A stretch of 64,000 nucleotides of DNA from Lichtheimia corymbifera B2541 (Eukaryota > Mucoromycota > Mucoromycetes > Mucorales > Lichtheimiaceae). Positions 50,070-61,640 of this stretch are shown one piece after another. A program made the position numbers and the translations under genes. The DNA lies in contig JNEU01001134.1 in the NCBI GenBank assembly GCA_000697475.1, positions 1 to 64,000 on the forward strand. The letters run 5' to 3'. The notes under the pieces are model-generated. The model worked only from the letters and a program-made list of their open reading frames with translations. It did no database searches and had not been told where the DNA came from. The stretch's first letter is position 1. Every line of letters starts with the position of its first letter.

Positions 50070-50475
50070 GAGGGTCGGTGTTGGAATGGAAGAGAAAGGG
50101 GTTGTTGACGTGTGGAGGAATATCCGAGGTTTATCTCTCGCTCTCGCTCTCTCAGCTGCATAAGCATGCGACGCTTGCAACCTCTCGGTACATAATAGAA
50201 TATTCGTCTTTCAATCAATAAAAACACAGTATGCTTTGATAGATGAATGAATACCAAGTGTATTTGCTTGTTGATCGTGAAGTAATAGGTCATGTGATGT
50301 GTGTAAATAGGTAAAAAGAGTCATCAGGCACAGCAGCCGAGATTTGATTCGCCATGCTCTTTCTTGTGTATCAGATGCCAAATGCGGGGTGAGCTTTAAT
50401 GTTCAGCGCCGTCGTAGTGCGATTCTCATTCACCTCTCTCTCTCTCTCTCTCTCTTTTATCTTTACTCTTGTTAT
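50070..50475. promoter_or_regulatory. Divergent promoter between the b5-like gene (-) and the HECT ligase gene (+)
   Basis: 406 bases; CTCTCTCT run at 50437-50453 just ahead of the HECT ATG and CTCTCGCTCTCGCTCTCTC at 50134-50152 near the other start. The HECT frame is open upstream to 50344 but without ATG. Confidence 0.5.
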
Positions 50476-53400
50476 ATGCCATCTATCATTGACAAAGGCA
50501 ACTCTTCTCAACTATCACGACAAAAAGAACATGATAACAATGATTTAAAGGAGGATCCTTCTTCATTACGCTCTCCTACCGACAAACCTTCGGATCCATG
50601 TCTCGATTCAGAACAGTCTCCACCACCACCACCAAGACGTCGATCTTCCAATTTACGCATCAGCAACCCTTCCACTACAACAAAGATATCAAAACCTGAT
50701 CCCAAACTCGGCTCAACAGTGAACCAATGCAGCAGCAATCGTCATTACCCATACCATGCCCGGCAACAACAACCGACATCCCGGCTACCACCACCATCCA
50801 CACCCACATTGTTTGCATCCCATTCACTGGATCAACCAAAGTCTACACGTCGTTCAATGGACAAGTCTCAACGCAAACGTCAACTCAAAGAGGCCAAGAG
50901 TGATTATGAAGCGAGAATAGAGCAATACTTTCAACAACTCACTATTGGATGTGGACGATCTGATTGTATCAATCGATTTTGTGCTTCGGGTCGTGGTATG
51001 GTTTTATTGTAATAGATTCGTTTCTTTTTCATTCAATTAATGCTTAAAACAACTTAGGTGGCATACGCAATTTGCACACACAAGCAGCCCTTGTCATGTC
51101 GATCCAATTAGCATCTAGACCTGAAGATCGCTTTTGTACCAACGAGATGCGGGCATCATCCAATTCGACCTCCTCATCGGTGATTCAGAAGGCATTGGCA
51201 GATGATGAAGAGGATGATGAAAGTGACGATTTCGGTGAACACAAGAGCAAACCTTTTCTACAGTCATTATTCTCATCTTCGGCATTTCTTTCCCTTTTCG
51301 GTCTACAACGTGAACAAAAAGATGTCAGCTCAAAGAATAGAAGGAGGAAACCCAAAAGAACCCCATCTTCATCATCTTCAACACAAGGTAAAGTATTGGG
51401 ATTCTGGATAACGATAAATGAGACTCTAACCAGTATGGAAATAGAATACTCTAGAGGACGTCGTCGATCGTCGGATAGCAGCAATGTGGGATCATGGCGT
51501 GGAGGAATACAAAGTTTATCTGGAACCAACAATGTGAATCAACATCACCCATCATGTATCGAAGACGACGATTCCAGCTATTATTATCAGCTTGATTCCA
51601 GCGATCATTCTCGAGCATCCGATAGCTATGAATCTGATACGAGCGACGAAGGAATGTTGTTAGCTATTCGACCCACCGCTATAACAATGCCATCAGCACT
51701 CGAGCAGCTGCATCGATTTGTGGATAAATACAACATGGAGAAAACGGTGCATTGGTGTCGATCGATCTTTCAGAATTGGGAGGGGATTGGCAATAGCATG
51801 CTCTTGGCTACACCGCAACCTGTATCAGCTTTACAACGAACGATCCGTATTACCAATTTGCATGATTTATATCAGTTTTATGAGGCGATTATTGGAAACG
51901 ACGATGTTCAGCCATCCAGATTAGCAAACGCAGTAACTGAGAGCTTTGAAACGTTGCTGGATCGAATGCACATGAACACAGACAATATCACCACCCTGCA
52001 CTCTGTCGATGAAATAGAGACATCATGCATTGATACAATCGTCCAATGGTGTCGTGCACTCATGTCTATTCTTGAATGGATCCGGTTATGGCAGTCATCC
52101 GATTTTGCAACCGATAGCACCAATATGTGGTCCGATATATTATCACACAAGCTTATCCAGGTGGTGAGCAAGATTGCCTCCAGTCAACAATCTCTGATTA
52201 GGAAAGCACTTTTACAAATGTTTGCTTGGTAAGTATCATCATTCAAAGTGATCGATCATTATTGGTCACTAATCTTGTTCTAGTAGCCTGGATAGTGAAC
52301 GCATGGAGGCCCTGGTGCAGTATCTTCACGGGTATCTTATTGACCATTTCCACACTGGACCCTACAAACATGGTGAGCAGGATTCGGTGATCATGGCGAC
52401 CAAGTTTCTCCAGCTTGCATGTAAGATTTCACTTTTGCACGTCACGTGATCGAGACATTTACACCACCATTGCAATATAGATGAAGCCAATGTATCAGCA
52501 GCACCCATTATACCCGTTAGCAATTTTTGCAGTGAAGCCATTTGCAAGAAGCTCAACATAAAGGACGAGTACAGGATTTGGAAACGTGTTTTGCAGTACG
52601 GAGAAGGAAGACATTCTATATCGACGATTGCTGCAGCTTCTCGACCGTCGGCATCTCAGAACTATGGACTCAATGAACAACAACGACGAACACGGCTCTT
52701 TTTAACAACAACCTGGACTTCGATATTACTGCCATACCCTTTTGCAAACGAATACCAATTTTCATGGTTCAGCTATCCTTTCTTATTACCACCCTCTGTG
52801 AAGCGAAAGATCCTACAATTGGATGCCATGTCTCAAATGTCAGCAGAATACGAAGATGCTTGCGTCAATCACACTCTCGTCGTTCATGCAAGGCGATTAC
52901 TCTCGGATGCACCTGGGATGGTGCGTCATTTGGAGGACAACCTAAAGAGCGCGACTTGTCCCTATTTACTTTTGGAGATCCGACGACAGCATTTTGTCAC
53001 TGATGCATTACACCAAGTATCCGCCAAGTGGGTCGATCTCAAAAAACCTCTCAAAGTGCGATTTATTGGAGGAGGCGAAGAAGGCATGGATCAAGGAGGT
53101 GTTCAAAAGGAATTCTTTGGTATCCTATTTGAAAAGCTCACGTCCAAAAAGATGGGTCTCTTTAATGTGGATCCTGAGACTCGATTATGTTGGATTCAGC
53201 CCATACCAGTACAAGAGGATGATTTGCGAATCTATGAAATGGTGGGCGTGATGATGGGCTTGGCGATCTACAATGGTGTCATCATGAACTTGCAGTTTCC
53301 AAGTATCTTGTGGAAGGTCCTCGTACAACCAAGTGAAGCAGCCTTGGATGCCATGGCTGAAGAGCATCAATTATTTACATTGAACGATCTTATGGAAGGA

Positions 53401-54190
53401 TGGCCATCGCTGGCTAATGGCCTTCAGCAGCTGCTTGATTGGGAAGACCAAGTTCAGGATGTGTTTTGCCGCAACTATGAAATTTCAATCGAAGTATTCG
53501 GCCAAGGTGTTGTCACTATACCTTTGATGGCAAATGGAAGTCAAGTTCCCGTGACCAATGCAAACCGTGATGCATTTGTGCGTGATTATTGTACATATTT
53601 CTTGTATCATGCCCAACGCAGTCAACTTCTTGCTATCCGACGTGGTGTGTGGAGTGTCATTGGTGGCTCAGCCATGGATCTCTGTACCGCTGGTGTTCTC
53701 GAGGTGGTAGCATGTGGTGAACGACAAGGCATGGATCTGGACCTAAAAGAGCTACAAGACGTTGCTGATTACGATGATGGATATAACCCAGACCATCTAG
53801 TGATTCGGTAAGCTAGCATAAAAACACAACACAAAAGGAATGGTTGACTGACAGAATTATGATAGCTGGTTTTGGTCCATTGTACACAATGATATGACAT
53901 CCGAACAGCGGCGCAAGTTGTTGTTCTTTGTCACTGCAAGTGATCGAGTACCAGTGGGTGGATTAAAGGAATTGACATTTGTGGTGCAACGTAATGGGCC
54001 AGATAGCGATAGGTAACTTTTATTAATCCCTTCTTCTGTTCAAGTATACTCAGACTGCTTTTAATCTAGGTTACCAACGGCATTGACATGTTTCAGTCGG
54101 CTATTGCTTCCAGAATATGACTCTAGGGAGAAGCTACGTGAACGCTTGATCACAGCAATAGAAAATGCCAAAGGATTTGGTCTCGTTTAG
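50476..54190 (+). CDS. HECT E3 ubiquitin ligase with N-terminal AZUL zinc finger (UBE3A/Hul4-like)
   Basis: Transfers ubiquitin through a thioester on its catalytic cysteine. Seven introns-exons modelled: 50476-50995, 51058-51387, 51445-52228, 52284-52420, 52481-53807, 53866-54012, 54070-54190; 1121 aa. The N-terminus is basic and Ser/Pro-rich. At about 147-200 is an AZUL finger: [28 protein letters not shown], then RPEDRFC supplying the fourth cysteine, split by the first intron. The middle is acidic/Ser-rich, then helical. The HECT domain begins at about 783 ([30 protein letters not shown]), with [36 protein letters not shown], the [14 protein letters not shown] strand and the catalytic site [18 protein letters not shown] (Cys about 1088). 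The 57-nt intron at 51388-51444 has no in-frame stop, so its retention would add 19 residues. Confidence 0.94.
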
Positions 54191-54298
54191 AAGATTACAA
54201 TGTGTATAATAGATTTTCTCTTTTCTCTAATACCAATCAAATATATGTGTATGTATACATGCACCAAGTAAAAATGATCTTTATTTCTCAATTGTTGA

Positions 54299-55110
54299 TT
54301 AAGCTCCTTTGTACTTGTATCGTGCTTTGTCAAGGTCATCAATGTTGTTTTCCACCTGGATCATCATGTGAATAGCGAATGTCATCATCCCCAGCACCAA
54401 GAATGGAATCGACCAAAAGCCAAATTCAAGCCATGGCACGCCACCATACAATGCAATAGCTGGTGCAATCAATCCTAGGCATGCTGCAGGTGCTGCTGTC
54501 AATATATTGATCTTGCTGAAACCTCGATTGGGAGGAGGTGATGACCAAATGATTTGCATTGCAGTAAGACGGCATCCTCGGGCGAATGTGAAAATGGAAC
54601 CAAAAAGCGATAAAATGCTTGTTGCAGCGGATACCTCGGGTGCCGGTGTTACAGCTGGAATAGCATTGAAAGGGTTGGGAATGTGTGGCACCGAAAGAAA
54701 TGTCGAGGGGAACATGGTATCATACAAAAAGATAGTATAACTAACGGTGGTGGCGAATGAGTTATTCGGCAATAGCAGTAGTGTGTATGTCCCTGATAGA
54801 CCCTTACATGGATGAAACGAGAACTCCAACCAAGATGATCCCACGCTATTATCCATTCACTACTATTCAGTGCATTGTTTTCTTATCCCAACCGTATTCC
54901 ACCTATACCTGGATCGCTAAATTGGACTGATCATTCTTGGTGCGTAGCTCTCTGATGAGCTCTTCTTGCTCTGCATAAAACATTAAGCGTCAGATTGCCA
55001 GTGTAAGACCAAGCAGACCAATGTCACATACGTTGTTCATCGAGGAACTCGTTTTCATCTTCGGGATTTGGCTCCGTAGTCGACTTGAAACGTCGCTGTA
55101 AACCTTCCAT
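54299..55110 (-). CDS. Multi-pass membrane protein of unknown function
   Basis: Four exons on the minus strand: 55110-55032, 54970-54909, 54845-54808, 54740-54299; 206 aa. The order of splice sites was settled by requiring frame continuity: only the acceptor at 54846 gives an open frame, and it creates a good TM helix (RGIILVGVLVSSIYTIFLYD). The N-terminus is charged and cytosolic-looking (FLDEQQQEELIRELRTKND). Further hydrophobic segments are SAATSILSLFGSIFTFARG, ILTAAPAACLGLIAPAIALY and FGFWSIPFLVLGMMTFAIHM, then a charged tail (QVENNIDDLDKARYKYKGA). The size and four TM segments suggest a small conserved ER or organelle membrane protein, but I cannot name it. A single-exon ORF starting at 54856 also covers most of it and would lose the first TM segment. 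Confidence 0.75.
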
Positions 55111-57688
55111 AACACAGTAACAGAGAAGGAAAAACAATCATGCAAAGGTGCACGCGACCTTTTGGTCAACCACAGCTCTCCACAAAAAGTCCGACGTCAG
55201 TTGCAAAGGCACAAATCACATGATGCTCATATCTCTACAAGATTTCCATGGCAACGGTCACTTGGATTTGGATAACGAAAATCGACAATGGTCACCTGGA
55301 TTAGACAAAGAAATCAACATGGCTACATCACGTGGCGCTGTCTTATATATTGATTGTTTCTCGCATAACATCTAGAATAGCAACGTGTGATCTCGTGATG
55401 GATCAATTGCAGCATAGCATATGTTCTTATCTTCTTTTCATTCCACCATAACACGTATTATCTTTTTCCATTATTACATTATAGCATATGCTATCTTCTT
55501 ATCATTGCACCACAACATTTGTTATCATCTTCCCACTGCCCAACTGTACTCTATATCTTCAAACTGCTGTTATTATACAGCAGATAGGCATACTTTGAGT
55601 TGTCCAATCATTTTTGCTTGCTTCAACCAATGTAAGCTATGGTTTAAGTAAGCGCCAATAACAACTTGAAACAAGTTGAGGCAGAGATGTGCTTTGGACG
55701 GCTACCGAAAAAAAACATTAATCGTTTATGGCGAACAAAGAGCAGCACATGGATACCCAAAAAAGCGGTGTGAAAAATTAGGTTACCAGGGATGGTGGCG
55801 GTATCCACACAATGGTGCCATCAGTGACCAGTGTCACTTTTTTTCTTGTACTGCCTCCCATATTCTGATCTGTGTATAATGGATAAGGAACAGTGAGACA
55901 ATGGGACACAAATTCGAATATTTGCAAGGAGGCAGTCTGACATTCTCATGTGGATTTGGTGATAGGCTTGAAGAAATTTATCCGGGTCCCCAACAAAACA
56001 TGGAGTGATTTGAAAATAAAGATACATTGTTGTTGTAGGAACACCGACATTGGAAGAAGTATTATGGGTGACTGTATGTGATGGAATAAAGCGGGGATGC
56101 GGGGAAAGTGGGGTATCATAGCGTCTATAATGAATCGCAATCAAGCCTTAGCAAATAAGGATATGCATTTCTCGATTCGAGACATCCGTGTGAAAAATGA
56201 CCTAAAGTCACGGAAAGAGGGTTACACATGTTCAACGCACAAAGTACCGCCATCGTTGTATGGCTTTTCAAATCAGGTCAAAACATGGATCCATTCAAAT
56301 GCATGGACCAAGTTGACCCAGTCATGAGGATACCTCTCTATTTGTGAGCTCAAATGTCTAAAAGGAATCCCTGCACAAGCGACATACATCAATGCAACGT
56401 TTAGTGTCACCGTTGAAATCGAAAACGATCAATTCATATCTCCTTTCTCTCTTCCTTGGAAACCAGCGGAATCGTGGTACGCTTTATACCCTCTATCGCC
56501 ACAGCCACGATCCATCCATTTACCTTTGCTATCAATTTTCTCAGACAGCGACCCAAAAAAATCCCCACATTCCCAACATTGAGTGGTTGCGTCTCCCAAG
56601 AAACCAACAATGTGGGGTATGTACGTCTTATGAACCCCGCCTTCGGCCAGTACACCCAAGTCATACCACGCGTATGTTTGTTCCACATTCTCCCAGCCCG
56701 TGAAAAAAAGGCTAATGTGTGAAATCAGCACACTTTTTTGTCATGGTTCATTGACAAACCCCGATCCATAGCCACTATGTACAACGATAGCCCGTAAAAT
56801 AGTATAGTAAAAGCCACCAAGCAGGGGTTGACGACAATGGCCGAATCAGGAGGGTGGGTGAATTGAGGGATGCATGCAAGCTTATGTTTGACAGCAATGT
56901 TTATAATTTGTCTCATCGCAAAAGAAATACAACAAGGATAACAAACAATTGACTAATGGATCGGGGTTCACCGATTTGTGCCGATTTCGGCGGATAGGAC
57001 GCCGAGATTAGCTGTTGCCACAGTAATAACCTGTATCCATATGATTGCCTTTTTCATTGGTGCTGGTAGACTTGACCAAGAAGACAAGGAAAGAACCGTT
57101 TTCCGTGATATTGAACAACCGCTCACGAGATGCCTTAGTCTCGGTTGATGGGCAGGGATCAAAGAAAGGAAGAAATCAAAAAGTTGTTGTATATAATGAC
57201 TGCCGACATCCTTCTATGAAATCTTTTATTTCCATGATACATTGCGGAAATCATAAACAAATGTCAAGACGTATGAGTGTGTTGTTCCTGAAGTGCGGTA
57301 TAAGAACACCAAGACTGTCGAAAAAAAAGCATTTGCATTCATCCAATGAGAGATCATAGCCCTACTTGGGTAATGTTACCAAGAAGGGCAATTGCACTGT
57401 TTACGTTTTTGTTCATGTGAGCATGTAGAATCTATCAAAGATACTGTCTACTTGCACAACACATCTTGTCGCCATGGCTTATCAAATTCGGTTTGGGAAG
57501 TGGCCAGGGAAACAGTATAAAAGGGTCCGTCCCATGTCCTTCCACTCCGAAATTTTGCTCCACTTGTATCGTTTTTCTTTCCCGTCTGATACCTTTTTCT
57601 TTGCGCTCCCGCACTCGATTCTTCCCGCTTTCTTTTCTTTTGCTCCGTCATTTTTTGATTTTCACACGGCACCACTCTTTTTTATTTC
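55111..57688. other. Intergenic, 2.6 kb, no supported gene; promoter of the nucleoside transporter at the right end
   Basis: The longest unassigned stretch outside the repeat island. Short coding-like fragments occur, for example 57004-57170 on the minus strand (ASRERLFNITENGSFLVFLV then GNHMDTGYYCGNS) and 56340-56580 on the plus strand (FSVTVEIENDQF, SPFSLPWKPAESWY), but neither can be linked to a start or a family. At the right end TATAAAAG (57517-57524) lies about 170 bases above the transporter ATG, followed by a strong pyrimidine tract. Confidence 0.45.
57517..57524 (+). promoter_or_regulatory. TATA box of the CNT gene
   Basis: TATAAAAG at 57517-57524, 165 bases above the ATG at 57689, with a CT-rich start region (57560-57685) in between. 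Confidence 0.6.
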
Positions 57689-59733
57689 ATGAGCTCGGAA
57701 GAGAAAACAACAATTTCAAACCCTCCCTCTGTTAGAGAGAAGGAGACTTTCAGTGTCGATGATGTGGAGGCGCGGGACGCCAAAGCCACTGCAGAGTTTG
57801 ATTATAACAGCACCGAAGAGCAAAAGCAGCAGCATGAAGAGCAAAATGGAGATGATGAAAAGAAGCAGAGCTGGTTTGGAAAGCTTTATTCCAGGTTTAG
57901 GCCATTATTCCAGTACGTTGCCTCGTTGATGAAGCGAGCCTTCTTATCTTTTTTGTCATGCATGCAATATCAAATTAACATTTTTCTCTAATCTCCGTAG
58001 CTTGGCAATGTTCCTTATCTTTACGGGCTATCTTGCCGCGGCATACGCTCTCCAGGTCCCAAAAGGATACGATCAAGAGCAACTGATCCTCGGTTTGATC
58101 TATGCATTCTTCTGCTTGAATATGCTGTTCAAATATATCCCATTCTCATGGATCACCACACCAATGTGGACCACTTGGGACTTTGTGTCCAAGCCAGTAT
58201 ACCGAATTCCTCGACGATGGCGTATGGTTGGTTTTGGCTTTTTGGATGCCGTCGTTATCATTGTCACCATTTTCTCGATCGAAGCCGAGTCAACCCGTAT
58301 ACAACGACTTATCGCCCTGGTTGGCATGGTCATTTTTATCTCAGGGTTGTACATTACATCCAGAGTAAGTTTGCATCACACAACATCACGTAGCGTCACG
58401 TGGTGTTTTGAACGTGTCAAATTTTTGTCAACTGACATTTTCGTTTCGAAAAGCATCGTAGATCAGTTAATTGGTCCACCGTATGGTCGTCTTTATTGCT
58501 CCAATTCTTGCTTGCATTGTTTGTCTTTCGTACCTCGGTTGGCCAAGACATCTTTAAATGGTTGTCAACTTTTGCACAAGGCTACCTCGGCAAGGCATGG
58601 TATGGCATCCAATTCTTAACGAACGATGATGTTGCCAATGCAGGTGTTTTCGCCGTTACTGTGTTCCCTGCCATTATTTTCTTTGCCTCCACTGTGCAAA
58701 TTCTATACTACATTGGTGCTTTGCAATGGATGTTGACTCGCTTTGCTGTCATTTTTGTTCATCTTCTTCAAGTCTCAGGTGCCGAGGCTATTGTGGCCGT
58801 TGCATCGGTGAGTGAAAGAAATCAAACTTTTCGCTGAAACCAAATTAACCCCACCTTGTGTCAGCCATTTATCGGTCAAGGTGAAAACGCTTTGCTTGTA
58901 AAGCCATACCTTCCCTACATGACCCAAGCCGAGTTGCATCAAGTCATGACTTCTGGTTTTGCTACCATTTCTGGCTCTGTGTTGTTTGGTTACATGGCCA
59001 TGGGTGTTAAGGGTGAAGCCCTCTTGACATCTTGTATCATGTCCATTCCATGCTCTCTGGCTGTTTCCAAGCTCCGTGTTCCTGAAACTGAAGAACCATT
59101 GACTGGCGGTAAGGTGCGTCTTCCACCTGTCGATCCTAATGAAAAGCCCGCCAATTTATTGCATGCTGCTGGTAACGGTGCCAACTTGGGTATGACCATT
59201 GTGCTTTGCATTGCTGCCAATTTGATTGCTCTTCTCTCGCTTTTGTACGCTGTCAATGCTTTCCTCACTTGGGCTGGTAACTTTTTGACCATCCAAGAGT
59301 TGACTTTGCAGCTCATCACTGGTTATGTCTTTGTTCCGGTACGTATACTTTGTATGTTGATCTGTTTCATATATGAGACCTAACCAATGATTTGTATCTA
59401 CATATTTAGATTGCATGGATGATTGGTGCCGATAACGAAAACCTTGTCGACGTGGGTCGTCTCATGGCTCTCAAGATCTGGGCAAACGAGTTTGTCGCCT
59501 ATAAGGAAATGACAACGACTTATGATAGCATCTTGACCGATCGATCAAAGCTTGTTGCTACCTACGCTCTTTGTGGTTTTGCCAACCTTTCCAGTATTGG
59601 TAACCAAATCGGTTGTCTTACAGTCATTGCTCCCGGTCGTGCTGCCGAATTATCAAAGTTGGCTGTATCAGCCATGCTTTGTGGTGCCATCTCTACTTGG
59701 ATCTCAGCATGCATTGCTGGTATGCTTGGTTAA
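57689..59733 (+). CDS. Concentrative nucleoside transporter (CNT/SLC28 family)
   Basis: Cation-coupled nucleoside importer of the plasma membrane. Five exons: 57689-57912, 58001-58364, 58454-58807, 58865-59338, 59410-59733; 579 aa. An acidic cytosolic N-terminus (SVDDVEARDAKATAEFDYNS) is followed by the CNT core: FLIFTGYLAAAYAL and further TM segments, GVFAVTVFPAIIFFASTVQI, LYYIGALQWMLTRFAVIFVH, the binding-site helix hairpins GAEAIVAVASPFIGQGENAL and TSGFATISGSVLFGYMAMG, then ALCGFANLSSIGNQIGCLTV and APGRAAELSKLAVSAMLCGA near the end. The G(A/T)E...F.GQ.E and CGFAN.SSI.IQ-type motifs are diagnostic. The protein looks complete. It is followed at 366 bases by another plus-strand gene. Confidence 0.95.
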
Positions 59734-60098
59734 TTTCCGTATACGTGTATACTATTTCTCTTTTATTACATGTAATTTTTTGTGTTATATGATCCCCACC
59801 TCCTTTTTACAGATGTACCTTATATTCCTCTTTAACAAACACCCACCCCCTCTCCTCTCTATCTCTACCGTAAAGCCGTTACCACTTAGTATCTCCATTT
59901 GAACCATCATTCACCCGCTATAAAATGATTATCACCATGTCGAGTGTAACAAAAACTGCTTTAGGATTGGGGTGGGATGCTCTTGGGAACAATGACGCGA
60001 AATGCATAGGTAATGGGGCAATCTCCGCATATTTGTACGTGCACGGTGCCTGCTGAGAAAGGAATAAGGATCACCTCTTCTTTATCTTTCACACTTCA
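59734..60098. other. Short intergenic region between the CNT and lipid-kinase genes
   Basis: 365 bases: 3' flank of the transporter and promoter of the kinase. No gene; ORF 59552-59902 overlaps the transporter in another frame. Confidence 0.4.
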
Positions 60099-61493
60099 AT
60101 GTCACTCACCACTCTTGCCACGGATATCCAGAACGACGTTAAAGTGACCCTCACTGTCAACGATCACCACCTCCTGATAAGCAACGACAATGGCAGCAAT
60201 GAGACGACGACGACGACAACTTCTCTTGAATTGGACTTGATTTATGGTGTCAAAGAGACAAAGGATAAGCAGCTGGAGATCTCCATTATCGAATGTGAGC
60301 AAGGACAAAACGAGAATGGCAGTCAGCAATCCACTAGCATTACCAACTTTCGAGATATTGGCAAGACGACTTGGAAGCAAAGGACGCTTGTATTCGATAA
60401 GCTATCAGCACCTGAATTCGCCACTCGGCTTCGGCAACGTGTTTTACCCGATGTTCAACCAAATCAGCGTGTGGTTGCCATTATCAATCCTGCAGCAGGT
60501 AGTCGACAAGCTCTATCGCAGTGGAATGACACAGTAAAGCCTATGCTGGTGGCAGCAGGCTATGATACGGATACCATGAGCGTGACAGAGACCAAACCCA
60601 ATGAACAAACGCGGATACTGGTTGAGCAATTGGGCGTCAAGATGATCAGTGAGAATGCCAACACGACCTTTATTATATTGGGTGGAGATGGTACCGTACA
60701 TGAAGTGGTGAATGGTTTATCGGATGCATACGATCGACGAGTCAGTTGGCCATCTTTACCCACGTTCAAGCTCGGCATTATTCCTTCCGGGTCCGGCAAC
60801 GCCTTATCACTCAGCCTTCAGTTACAAAGCATTGAACACGCGACATTACGCATTATTAAGCAGAATACTCAGCCATTACGACTTGTGGATGTGCAGTTAC
60901 CAATCGAGCAGAAACGCAAACTACGTATCATTGTGGTGATGAGTTGGGGTTTTCATGCACAACTCGTGAGCAAGGCCCGTTATCTAAAGCCATTTGTCGA
61001 CAATCGCCGCTTCAGTTGGGTTGCCATGTGGCTCTTATACTTTTTACAACACTATGCCGGTGAATTGACAATGAGCCAGGTTCAACGGTACAACAAAGAG
61101 ACCAAGAAGTTCGATGATATCCAAGAAGAGATCGTGATCAAGGACGAGAAATTCACCTACTTTGCAGTAACCAAGCAGGCTTCTCTTGAAAGAGGATTCA
61201 CTATCACCCCTTTTGCGTCACCAGCAACCGAAGATATGGATATCATATTGATGCGTGATGCCAGCAAAGAGCAGTTACAATCAGCAACGATCAAAGCGAT
61301 TCAAGGAGGAAAGCATGTGGATGAGGAAGAATACGTGGAATATTACAAAGCAAAGGAATTGGCACTCAAGGTGCGAGATGCTACCGACATTTGTTTGGAT
61401 GGCGAGATAGCTTCGATACCTGCCAACAGCATCGTACGGCTCAAAGTTGTTGGTCCCTCTCAAGGCGAACCTGATTTCCAGACATTCGTTTAG
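60099..61493 (+). CDS. Sphingosine/diacylglycerol kinase-family lipid kinase (LCB4-like)
   Basis: Phosphorylates a long-chain base or related lipid at the membrane. Single exon, 464 aa. After about 125 residues without a clear domain, the DAGK catalytic fold begins: RVVAIINPAAGSRQALSQWN (nucleotide-binding start, with NPxxG), then TTFIILGGDGTVHEVVNGLS (GGDGT loop) and FKLGIIPSGSGNALSLSLQL (PSGSGNA). The second half has VVMSWGFHAQLVSKARYL (a variant of the GF.ADV motif), FTYFAVTKQASLERGFTITP and the C-terminal DATDICLDGEIASIPANSIV with the conserved DGE. All three hallmarks point to sphingosine kinase rather than a classical DGK. No TM helix is seen. Confidence 0.92.
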   Translation: MSLTTLATDIQNDVKVTLTVNDHHLLISNDNGSNETTTTTTSLELDLIYGVKETKDKQLEISIIECEQGQNENGSQQSTSITNFRDIGKTTWKQRTLVFDKLSAPEFATRLRQRVLPDVQPNQRVVAIINPAAGSRQALSQWNDTVKPMLVAAGYDTDTMSVTETKPNEQTRILVEQLGVKMISENANTTFIILGGDGTVHEVVNGLSDAYDRRVSWPSLPTFKLGIIPSGSGNALSLSLQLQSIEHATLRIIKQNTQPLRLVDVQLPIEQKRKLRIIVVMSWGFHAQLVSKARYLKPFVDNRRFSWVAMWLLYFLQHYAGELTMSQVQRYNKETKKFDDIQEEIVIKDEKFTYFAVTKQASLERGFTITPFASPATEDMDIILMRDASKEQLQSATIKAIQGGKHVDEEEYVEYYKAKELALKVRDATDICLDGEIASIPANSIVRLKVVGPSQGEPDFQTFV

Positions 61494-61640
61494 ATACATA
61501 CTCATATCCTAGTTTTAGTTTCCATGATACCAAATATTCTTATCTACATCCTATCTTTGTTGTACAAATATATGATCTATCAAGCGACGAGATACAATGA
61601 AAGGAGGGGGTATGAACAAAGACATTGGGTTCATTGTTGT
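61494..61640. terminator. Convergent 3' ends of the lipid-kinase and AEC genes
   Basis: 147 bases between two stop codons facing each other; AT-rich, with no ORF of its own. Both transcripts must end here or overlap. Confidence 0.4.

Noticed and set aside
56429..56731. 100-aa minus-strand ORF
   Set aside because: Overlapped by equally long ORFs in other frames on both strands; begins with a non-ATG or isolated codon and has no recognised motif.
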